From Pegoplata infirma (Eukaryota > Arthropoda > Insecta > Diptera > Anthomyiidae): a stretch of 64,000 nt of DNA. The position numbers and the translations under genes are program-made. The stretch's first letter is position 1. Each line of letters opens with the position of its first letter. Shown here in pieces: positions 45,240-54,769 of this stretch. The notes under the pieces were generated by a model. That model was not told where the DNA came from. It was given only the letters and a program-made list of their open reading frames with translations, and did no database searches. The stretch is taken from NCBI GenBank assembly GCA_963921195.1, contig OY992537.1, positions 56,258,313 to 56,322,312 on the forward strand. The letters run 5' to 3'.

Positions 45240-46451
45240 GCTAATTTAATATATAACAACAGATATGCTCAGTATTTATTATTAAGCGGAAATATTTATA
45301 TTTTTTTAATTTTTTGTATTTTAAAACGCATTCAGGCTTTTAAACCTGGTTTAATAATATAATTAATGAATACAGGTTGACAAAATATTGGATATTTTAA
45401 AGAAAAAAAGCTATATGTGTGGACAAACCTGTAAATTTATTGATGAAAATTAACATGTCATTGAGATGCAACATGGCATTAAATAAAATATTTGCAGTGA
45501 TATGTTTAACATGCTCTGAGCAGACAATATATAAAATAAATTTTAATTAAAATAACTTCAAGAGTACATAAATGAATGAGAACTGACTTAATTATGTTAA
45601 AATTATATAAACGAATTTTCAATAAAGCGAAAGAAATTGGTTAAACTCAAAATAACTTACAGTAAACTTTTCCGTCCGCTGGATTTGGAGTTATTGGAAA
45701 AAAAAATTACCAAAATCGTATTATCTTATTAATCTGACTTTCTATATAAACAAATAAAAATGTTTTGTTGGCTCATTTTCAATTAAAATTTTGTCATATT
45801 GACAAAAAAGTTAATTGTGTTGACAAATAAAATAATTGATTTTTTATTCAACAACACAATTTGTCAAAACAATTAATAGTCTGCATATTTTAAATAATAT
45901 GAAGATAATTAAAAGGGATGCCCTGTTCAAACATGGACCGATTGGAACTATATTTGCTTAGATCTTTAGTAAGTATTAAAACTACACACAAACCAAATTT
46001 GTGTATCCGAATTACCTATAATCACTAAACACCTCCTCGTCATCAAAATTTGTAATCCGCAGTATTATTTATTCGATTAATCGACTAAAATTTGCATCCG
46101 ATTAATTGAATACCCTTTAAAACAAATTTGTAAAGTTTTCAATTAAAATCTCTTGTCTGTTTTTTACAATGTGCAATTTCTAACACTTGTAATGTTACAA
46201 CACGAATGAACATAATTCTTCACAGTTTTGGTGGGGTTTCTTTTTTATTTACAATTTTGACGCTTCTTAACTGTTGTTTGCATGCTGTGGCTGAAGCTGC
46301 TTAAACTGACTGGGTGGTCTTTCGTACATCATCATTTATCTAATTTTTGACCCTGAACTTGTTAGCTTAACACTTTCGGTGGAAGGTAAGAGTATTAATA
46401 CTCTTTGTTCATCTTGTTTTTTTGTAAAGAAAATGTGCATTAGGGTGACAC
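45240..46451. other. AT-rich DNA with small repeat fragments
   Basis: GTTCAAACATGGACCGATTGG and the following 60 bp (45925-46000) match part of the INE-1-like copy near 57898-57975. A weak inverted repeat around TGTTGACAAATAAA/AACACAATTTGTCAA lies at 45815-45870. No gene recognised. Confidence 0.4.
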
Positions 46452-47640
46452 TATAATAAAAAAAATGTCTGCGAATTTTGTACTCTTGCCCAAAACATTA
46501 AATCAGGATAATGTTTTGCGGAAGATTTAGGTGTACTTGCAAAGCAAAGCTATTCCATGCAAAACAAATTGAAATATCAGTTGAGGACCCCATTAAAAAA
46601 CCAAAAGAGCTATACATTTCGTAAGTGAGTGCAAAAAGAAGTGCAAAGAAGTATTTTTACATTTTGGAGAGAATAAAAGATTCGGCTCCAAAGAATATAC
46701 CACTCTCACATGTTTGATGTACATTTGATAAACAAACGGAAAATTGTTATGCGAAAAGCTTAGACTTGGTGAAAAAGTAGTTTTGGTAAAAAAAAATGAT
46801 TTTTTCACGAAAAACAAAATTATGTTAAAAAAAATTTAATGAACACAAAATTTTTGGTGAAAAATTTTGATGAAAAAAAGTTTTTGATGAAAAGAAAAAT
46901 AAAAAAAATTGATGAAAAAAAAGATGAAAAAAAAAATTTTTTGGTGAAAAAAAATTGATAATAAAAAATTTGATAAAAAAATTTGAAGAAAAATTGAATA
47001 AAAAATTATGAAAAAATTTTGATGAAAAAAAAAAATTTGATAAAAAAAAAATTAATGAAAAAAAATTTTTATAAAAAACAAAAAAAGTTATAAAAAAAAA
47101 TTTTGATGAAAAAAAAAATATTTTGATGAAAAAAAAAAAGTTGATGAAAAAAAAAAATTAATGGATAAAAAATTGATGAAAAAAAAAAAAATAAAATTTG
47201 ATGAAAAAAAAAAATTAATGAAAAAAAAAAAAATTAGATAAAAAAAAAAATTAGATAAAAAAAATGATGAAAAAAAAAACATTGAAAAAATTTTATGAAA
47301 AAAAAAAAATTATGAAAAAAATAATTTTTTTGTTGAAAAATAAAAACCAAAAAAATAAAAAAAAAATCCAAAACCATTAATATAATTAAGAAAAAAGGTC
47401 GATCAAAATTAAAATAATAGTGTCACTTTTTATTCATCAGCTGGTGAAAAACGGGTTTATTCACCCCGAGGTGAATTAATATCCAAGTTACAAACCCAAG
47501 TAATTAAAATTTTTGGTTTTAAGAAAATGAAAATAGTAATTCTTGTTTTCTTTTTCTTTAATTGTTAGCTTATATAGTCAAACTGAGGTGGCGTCCTGCA
47601 ACTTTCTTAAAATTAGACACCATCCTAAAAACATTATTAA
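46452..47640 (+). repeat. Composite AT-repeat, most complete copy
   Basis: Left module TGTCTGCGAATTTTGTACTC, ATCAGGATAATGTTTTGCGG, CATTTTGGAGAGAATAAAAG, ATTCGGCTCCAAAGAA and CACTCTCACATGTTTG; minisatellite core of GATGAAAAAAA-like units (about 46790-47400); right module CATCAGCTGGTGAAAAACGG, CCCCGAGGTGAATTAATATC, AAGTTACAAACCCAAGTAAT, GGTGGCGTCCTGCAAC and CCTAAAAACATTATT. The Phe-rich minus-strand frames here are translation of the A-rich core. Confidence 0.7.
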
Positions 47641-47958
47641 AATAATGATCAAACTATATCAATTATGTGCAAAACCCGAAATTTCTCTTTTTGGGAACAT
47701 CTATGGCTAGGAGAAAGGTGTCTCCCAACGACTCCAACCGAAGACATGCATTCATGCACATGTCTGCTTTATACGGAATATATATATTTTTTAAATCCTT
47801 CGGTATTTTTATTTTTATCATCTTTTTTCATTTATTATATAATTTGTTAACAAATGTGAGTGACCCTAATGTTCCTACAAAATTGTTAAACTTTTGGTTA
47901 TGCCCTCTTAGTACTGGTAGTACATAAGGAAATACTAATTTTAAAGGCGGCTCTTAAC
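47641..47958. other. Short flank, no gene
   Basis: Sequence between the composite repeat and the TTA duplication of the next transposon. Nothing recognised. Confidence 0.35.
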
Positions 47959-47961
47959 TTA

Positions 47962-48463
47962 CACAGTACAACATTTTTCAGTTAATTGATTGCCAACTCA
48001 ATTCTGTGAACTGTATGTGAAATTAGACCCAAAAAGAAGAATTTCTGCATCATTCGTTTTGTCTTCTTACCTGCGAAAATATTTTTAATATCGATTTGAA
48101 GTTAGTACTATCTTATAGGGGAATTTATCACGTTTTAGGCCCTGTTGTTTGACATAGCTCGACAACCACTAGCCCAATTTAGTTGAAATAAATTTTAAAA
48201 AATTAAGAATTACAATTCCCTTAATCTGTTCATATATTGTTTTCCTATACAAGCAACAGTTTCCAAGTTAAAAATAAGCGCATGAAGAAAAATATTTTTT
48301 TTTATCAAACTCATAAAAAATACAAAACGGAAATAAGTTTCAAGTCTAGTTATTTTTTCGCAAAGTCACATAACCTATGAGCAAAATGAGACAAAGATCA
48401 TAAAAATCGATGCACGCGTTTCGCTTTTATTCGCAATTGAGTAAAGGTATGAATTTCAAAAAT
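47962..48463 (+). repeat. Left terminal inverted repeat of the transposon
   Basis: Pairs with 51210-51726, starting CACAGTACAACA. A short local insertion of about 10 bp after ACAGTACAACA (TTTTTCAGTTAATTG versus CATG) is the main difference near the tip. Arm similarity is high over the whole length. Confidence 0.85.
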
Positions 48464-48614
48464 CAGTTATAGCCACCACCCTTAAAATAAAAATAAAAAT
48501 TAAAAAATTATCATGCAAAAAAAAACTTTATTTATAAAAACTTAATGAAAATAAAATAATATGCAATTAATACGCAATTATAATATGCATAAAAACAAAA
48601 TTTAGAACATTTTT

Positions 48615-50562
48615 TCAATTATTGGCAATATCCATCCTTGTAGAAGTTGACGCTTGTGGTTCTGATGATCTTGTTTTCTTCGTAGGTTGTTCATATTCAT
48701 GGTCTGAGTCTGTATCGTCATCCGAGATACACATACTATTCAAGGGCGTGTTTCTTTCACTGTGTCCACCAATTTCAATGTCTTCATCTTCGGTGCTTTC
48801 TTCAAACTACATAATTGTGGAACTTCACCAACAAACCTCCGCAAGCAATGCATCCAATTTTTTGCTTTTGAACCGCTTTTCAAATGGCATGGTCACCTGG
48901 TGGAACCTCTCTCCTTGTTCGTCTGATTCCTGAGGTGATTGTGCCAAAAAAGTATCGAGGTGGTGGTGCAAGAAATGCAATTTCAGCGTCATGGATGCAC
49001 CGATTTTTTCGAAATAAAACAGCAACCTGTCCACTCGTTGCTGTATCTCTTCTCGCTGGACACGGTTCTTTCCGAGAACGCCTTCTATTACTTCTTTCAA
49101 TGCGTTCCATGCATGTTGGTGGTCGTGATGCTCTGAAAGCAAATGTGTGAAAGAATCACTTTTGATCAATTTCCGAATATCAGGTCCATTGAGAATACCT
49201 GTTTTAAATACATAAGAAAAACGAAAAAATTATTGGTAATGCGAATGTATAGAAATTAACAAATTTACATATTACAATATTGAAATACAGAGTACGATAC
49301 GTACCGTTTTTAATTTTCTCATCACTGAGTTTCGGAAAGATGGATTTCAAACAGTCAAAGGCGCCGTTAACTTTTTTGACCACAACTTCAACGAATTTCC
49401 CAGCTATTCCCAGTTTCATGTGGGACGGTGGCAACAAAATATCATCCAGGTCCTTTATCATAGGTTCATTGCGTAATTTTAATTGTTTGTTGAGCTCGGG
49501 AGTTCTTCCTTTCCAATCTTTACATTGATATTGATTTCCTTTGTATCGTGAATCCCAATTACAAAGGAAGCAGAAGTATTTTGGATATCCGCCCTTTTCT
49601 ATAATCCCTTGTAGTATGTTGACCACCTTCAGATCGCAACAAATGTTCCATTTGTGTTCATCGTATTTGATTTTCTTCAAAATTTCGCCCAATGCTTCAT
49701 ACGTTTCCTTCATAGTTGTGCTGAATCCCAATGGAATGCATGGTTTTTTATTTTTTTTTTGTGCAGCAGCACAGCCTTCAAACTAGTAACTGAACCATCG
49801 ATGAATAAACGCCAGTCGCCAGCGATATAATCCATTCCCAATTTTTTCACTAAACCTGGGATATCATGGCAGTACGTGAACGTATTTGTTTCGTCAACGG
49901 AATAAAATTTCTGAAAATCAGCTTGGCGTTGTCGGTATGATGTTGCGCTGACATTTTGCTGTGTGAGTTTTCTTCTCTTCAAAAATGATGTCAGCCATTC
50001 GGAGTCGTGTTGTGATAGTCCCAGCTTGGCCACAATGTAATCCATTTCGATTTGTGGTAGCGGTTGTGGTGCACTATTTTCAATATCGGGTATCCAATCA
50101 GCATCATCCAAATCGGTCGTATTGGTGAAAACGGTTTCGGCTAGCAGGGACAGGTGCATCGGTATCAGCAGGGCGTTGCACTGGAAGTGTGGCAGTAAAT
50201 GCAGCAGTGTATACTTTTGTTTTCAATTGTTGTCTGTTTAATCCAGGACGAAAATTTATGCATGCATAGCACCTGGATTCATCATGTCCAGTTGTGTCTT
50301 CCACCCAAATTACTGGCTTCATAAAAGAGAACTTTCTACTTTTTCCGTGAATCCATTTTAGAAGGGTAGTATAACAACTGTTGCACACTGTGTTCGGCGT
50401 AAAATTTGCACCACTTAAATCTGCTTCATCGAAATAATTACAATACGCGGTTTTGAATTGCTCAGTAAACAAATTTTTTCGATCTTTTTTCTGTATTTTT
50501 CGGACGATGTGCCCACAAACGTAACAATATTCATCCAAATTTGGGCACTTGTTGTTTTCCAT
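48615..50562 (-). pseudogene. Candidate transposase: zinc-finger + DDE-like protein, decayed
   Basis: The start ATG at 50562 follows an AT-rich leader. The N-terminal part (50562 to about 50130) has CYVCG (Cys13, Cys16), VCNSC (Cys60, Cys63) and RCYAC (Cys98, Cys101), probably zinc-binding. The body reads DWRLFIDGS and SLKAVLLH (about 49790-49830), then MKETYEAL, ICCDLKVVNIL, FCFLCNWDSR, LPPSHMKLGI and FPKLSDEKIKNG. A 106-bp GT-AG intron comes next, then DSFTHLLSEHH, MTLKLHFLHHHLD and DEQGERFHQ. I recognise this order as an uncharacterised family common in arthropod and cnidarian genomes. Candidate catalytic residues are D (FIDGS), D (CCDLK) and E (DEQGERFH); that is inference. Breaks: a frameshift at about 50104-50159, a frameshift in an A-run near 49757, TGA at 48825-48827 and TAG at 48807-48809. 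In the same frame an acidic tail (STEDEDIEIGG...DDDTDSDHEYE) continues to TGA at 48615. Confidence 0.75.
49199..49304 (-). other. Spliceosomal intron in the candidate transposase gene
   Basis: On the minus strand the donor is G^GTACGT and the acceptor TTTAAAACAG^G, length 106 bp, phase 1. Joining the exons gives KIKNGILNGPDIRKL across the junction, which continues the family's expected sequence, whereas reading through gives an AT-rich unrelated tail and a stop. Confidence 0.85.
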
Positions 50563-51209
50563 ATTGATATATTTGATGTTTTGTTGTTATTCACTTTTAA
50601 AAAACTGGAGAAAAATCACTTTTACTGTTCGCGTTCGTCGGCACTGGCTGAATGCCAAAAATCGATCAATGCGCACCTATAAATACTACGTATTTTTGAA
50701 TATTTTGCTGCCAGGTACTTATAAATGGGCGCATATTTTAAGAGCGGCTGGCTATATACCTGATTCAGCACTTGTACGTTTCAAACTGTGCAAAACTTTC
50801 CAAATAATGACCACCCTTAAATGGGGGTGCAATTTCTGTAAAAAAAATCATATATGTAGCCACCGGAAAAACCCAAATAATAAAAAGGTCCACTTTCCGT
50901 TTAATTGTCCACGTACATTTATTAGCGTTTCAGCACGTGTGCGTTTTAAATTTTTCGAAACATTGCAAAACATGAGCACTCATAAATGTGGGTGCAATTT
51001 CTGTAAAAAAATCATGCAGGTAGCCAGGTAGTAGTCCACATTCATTTTTTCCTTTTAATTGTCCACGTACATTTATTAGCGTTTATTACTTTGCTACCGC
51101 AATCATAAAAATCAAATAACCTTTTTTTTATTCCTTTTTTTTTAATTCTCAGAATCATGAAAAAGGTGTCAATGTTTTCTCCAAATAATGTTGTGCATAT
51201 CTCGAGCAA
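50563..51209 (-). promoter_or_regulatory. Leader region of the transposon with partial duplication
   Basis: Lies between the gene start and the right TIR, so it probably includes the promoter. A roughly 156-163-bp segment is partly duplicated: GGTGCAATTTCTGTAAAAAAA...GTAGCCA at about 50826 and 50989, and TTAATTGTCCACGTACATTT at 50899 and 51055. No specific promoter motif can be pinned down. Confidence 0.4.
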
Positions 51210-51726
51210 ATTTTTGAAATTCATACATTTACTTAATTGTGAATAAATGACAAACGCGTGCATCGATTTTCATGATCTATACCTTATTTTGCTCATAGGT
51301 CATGTGACTTTACGCAAAAGTTATAAGATTAGACACTTTTTTCCATTTTGGATTTTTTATGTATTTTAAAAAAAAAAATTTAAATTTTTAGGCAAAAAAT
51401 ACTTTTTTCCCTTCATACATTCATTTTTAACTTCGAAAGTGTTACTTGTATAGGAAAACAATATATGAACAGATTAAGGGAATTGTAATTCTTAATTTTT
51501 TAAAATTCATTTCAACTAAATCGGGCTAGTGGTTGTCGAGCTATGTCAAACAACAGGGCCTAAAACGTGATAAATTCCCCTATACGATAGTATTAACTTC
51601 AAATCGATATTAAAAATATTTTCGCAGGTAAGCAGACAAAACGAATGATGCAGAAATTCTTCTTTTTGGGTCTAATTTCACATACAGTTTACAGAATTGA
51701 GTTGGCAAATCATGTGTTGTACTGTG
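51210..51726 (-). repeat. Right terminal inverted repeat of the transposon
   Basis: Mirror of 47962-48463, ending TGTTGTACTGTG, followed by the TTA duplication and GCC. Confidence 0.85.
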
Positions 51727-51729
51727 TTA

Positions 51730-52004
51730 TGCCAAATATTTGTCTACAACGATTTAAACAAAAGTCTGCCAAAAACATCATGTTATGTTTATTTTTTTCT
51801 CATGGTTTTTTTAGATGTTTAGTTCATTTCGTGCCAAGAATTTCGTTTTTCATTTCAATTTTTTAGTTCTTTATGTTGAAAAGAAAGACGTCATGGTTCA
51901 TTTGCAAATAAAGGAAAGCAAAAGAGGTTAACAAATGTAATTACAAAACGTCTGTTCCTGTTTTGTATGATATAATAACTTCCAGACGCACTTCACATCA
52001 AAAC
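51730..52004. other. Short flank, no gene
   Basis: AT-rich; nothing recognised. Confidence 0.3.
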
Positions 52005-52557
52005 AAGTAAAAAAGTTATATTCTACTTGGCCGAATCCATAAATACCCTTTACAACGCCCAAAACATTTTGAAAACTAATGACAAATAGTGAAAAAAAAT
52101 TATCAATATTATAACTAAAAAATTAAATTTTGAGTTAAAAACTTTTTTATCAGTTCCCAAAGAATATATTTATTTTCGGGACCGAATCCATAGGGGGGTA
52201 AGAGGAAATCCCTCCCCAGCAGATTTCGTGGGAAAAACAAAGGAAAGGAGAGGAGAGAAGAGAAGAAGGGAAAAAAGATAGAGAAAAATAAAATGTATAA
52301 TCCATAGAAAAAATTCCAAAGCTTTTTTCTATGGGAAAAAAGTTTTGGAATCTGAGTCTTGGAATCTAAGAATTTTTCGGTAGGAAAATCCAAGAATTTT
52401 TCTATAGGAAAATCCGAGAATTTTTCTATTAAAAACTTAGAAGTTTTCTATAGGAAAATTTAAGAATTTTTCTATAGCAAAATCTACGATGGAGGGGTGG
52501 GGGGGGGGGGTTAGGGGAAGGATATCTGAGAAAAATGCCTGTAAATCACAAAATTTT
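52005..52557. repeat. INE-1-like end plus TTTTTCTATAGGAAAAT repeats
   Basis: AACAAGTAAAAAAGTTATATTC, the weak inverted repeat CTACTTGGCCGAATCC and AAATACCCTTTACAACGCC at 52005-52065 match an inverted INE-1-like 3' end. At 52310-52485 roughly 24-bp units AAGAATTTTTCTATAGGAAA are tandemly repeated. A G12-type run lies at 52500-52511. Confidence 0.5.
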
Positions 52558-53600
52558 TCTAAAAATGCCTGCGAATTTTGTACTCTTGCTCAAAACTTTA
52601 AATCATAATAATGTTTTGCTGAAGATTTAGTAGTACTTGCCAAAGCTAAGTTTTTTTTAGAAAACAAAGTTTCATTCATCTTCCATTTCATGCAAAACGA
52701 ATCGAAATATCTGCCGAGGACCCATTAAGTTTATATATTATTGATACATTTCTAAGACACTGTAGCTAAGACTGGGTCGGCCATAAAGGAGAAAAAAAAG
52801 TTCCCATTAAAAGCTTATTTCAAAAAAGTTCCATAGCCAAAATATTAGATTTTAAGATCGCGATTTGGTACCGCCAAAATCGTTACATGTTCATGGCTTT
52901 GTCATTTGATGTCCGATCGGAATAAAAAAAATCGTTCCACCCGGTCTACTTTAGCTATCTATATACAACCGTCCACCTGCTTGTGGAATCTGTCTGAGTG
53001 TATTACTCAAGTGCAAAAGATTGTTTTTACATTTTGGAGAGTATAAAAATTCGGTACCGAAGAACTTAACACTCTCACTTGTTTTTGTACATTTGTTAAA
53101 CAAATGGAACATTTTAATGACAAAAGTTTAGACTTGGTGAAAAAGTAGTTTTGATAAAAAAATATTTTTTTTTTACAAAAAACAAAATTATGAGAAAAAA
53201 ATTTATGAAAAAAAATTTTTGTTGACAAAAAATTTTCATGAAAAAAAAATTTTGATAAAAAAAAAAATTTATGAAAAGAAAAGATGGAAAAATTTTGATG
53301 AAAAAAAATATTGAAAAAAAAACAATTTAATGTAATAAAAAAATTATGAAAAAATATTAAAATTTGATAAAAAAAAAATGATGAAAAAAATTTTTGAAAA
53401 AAAATATGACAAAAAAAAATTTGACGAAAAAAAGAATTTATAAAAAAAAAAAAATTATCAAAAAACAAAATATTAATTTTAATTAATTCTTAAAAAAAAT
53501 GTTTTATGAAAAAAAATGGTCAAAAATGAGAGAAAAACTTTATGAAAAAAAAATCTTAAAAAAAGCTTTTTGATGAAAAAAAAATTATGAAAAAAAAGTT
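52558..53600 (+). repeat. Composite AT-repeat, left module and core only
   Basis: ATGCCTGCGAATTTTGTACTC, ATAATAATGTTTTGCTGAAG, ACATTTTGGAGAGTATAAAA, ATTCGGTACCGAAGAA and CTCTCACTTGTTTTTGTAC, then the GATGAAAAA core to about 53600. The right module is absent. Confidence 0.65.
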
Positions 53601-54769
53601 GAAATACTTCCCTTGTCAATATTGTTTTTTTCTTTTTCTATAAGAAAAAAAGTCTTAGAATCTAAGTCTTAGAATCTAAGATTTTTTCTATTGGAAAATT
53701 TTTCAGAACCTGAACATATTTCTATAGAAAAAATGTTTCAGAAAATGTTTAAGCATCTTAGACTTTTTTAAACAAAAAAAAAATATTGTAGAAAATGATA
53801 CTTTTTGTTAAGGAAAAATGCCTCAGAATCTTGAAAATTGCCTCCAAATATGAAAAAGCGTGAAGGTAAAATTTTTTTCTAATCTCAAGCAGATCTCTAT
53901 AGAAAGTGTTTTGGTGATAAAAGTTTCGGAATCACAGACTTTTTTGTTGAAAAAATATTTCAGAATCCGAGTATTTTTCTACGAAAAAGCTTTTAAATTG
54001 TGCGAACTTTTCAAAAGGAGGAAACAACTCAACATCTGAGAAGTTCTCTGTACGAATGATGCCTCTTTTTTGGAAATTTTCTATACGATGCATTTTTCTT
54101 TATATCAGAATTTTTCCGTGGAAAAGTGGCTCAGTGTCTGAGAAATTTTTCATATGAAAGTGTATCGGAATCTGACAATTTTTATAGGAAGAATTTGACA
54201 AATGGGCAATGGATAAAATACAAAATCTTAAAATTTTTCTTTAAGCAAGTGTCTCAGAAAACTTTCTGGATGAAACATGTTTCAAATCTGTAGAGATGGG
54301 CGAAGGGTAAATACCCAAATGGTAAATACCCGGTAAAATGGGTAAATTGGGTATATATTGTTAAATAGCCGGTTATTTTTCAAAAAGGTGCGTATAAAAT
54401 AAACTATGTTGTAGAAAATTTGGTGAAAAAAAACATTTGCAGCAAAATTTAATGAATTTTATACTAAAAAATAGTACTTTTTTAAAAAATGGTGCTCTTT
54501 TAGGAAAAAGTACTTTTTTTAGAGAGAAAGTGTTTTTTAGAAAAAGTAGCGCTTTTTTGTAAAACAGTACTATTTTAGAAAAGTACTATCTCACCTTTAA
54601 GACAAAACGTACTTTTTCTGGAAAAAAGTACTTATTTAGGAAAATAGTACTATTTTGTTTTTAAAAATATTATTTAAGAAAATATATCATTTTTTTTTTT
54701 TTAAAATAAAGTAATTTTTAGAAAAAAATTTACTTTTTAGAAAAACAAAACTTTTTAAAAATGTAAATT
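53601..54769. repeat. CAGAATCTGAG-type repeats and a hAT-end-like motif
   Basis: Units around TCTCAGAATCTGAGA and TTTTTCTATAGAAAAA run 53640-54290. At 54294 TAGAGATGGGCGAAGGGT, followed by GGTAAATACCC repeats, looks like the left end of another TAGAGATGG-type hAT MITE, but no right end is visible. 54470-54690 is rich in AAAAAGTACTTTTTTAG words. Confidence 0.45.

Larger units (their letters stand above)
47962..51726 (-). mobile_element. 3.77-kb DNA transposon of unassigned superfamily
   Basis: Ends CACAGTACAACA and its complement, flanked by TTA at 47959-47961 and 51727-51729. Terminal inverted repeats of about 0.5 kb (47962-48463 and 51210-51726) pair through GCCAACTCAATTCTGT, GGGGAATTTATCACGTTTTA, CTCGACAACCACTAGCC and AAATCGATGCACGCGTTT. 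One gene fills 48615-50562 on the minus strand, followed upstream by about 0.65 kb of leader with a partial duplication. A 3-bp TTA/TAA duplication is known from PIF/Harbinger and CACTA-type elements, but the protein does not look like a Harbinger transposase to me. Confidence 0.85.

Noticed and set aside
48622..48933. Plus-strand 103-codon frame
   Set aside because: It lies antisense to the transposase tail, which has coherent acidic coding in the other strand; the plus-strand product has no domain.
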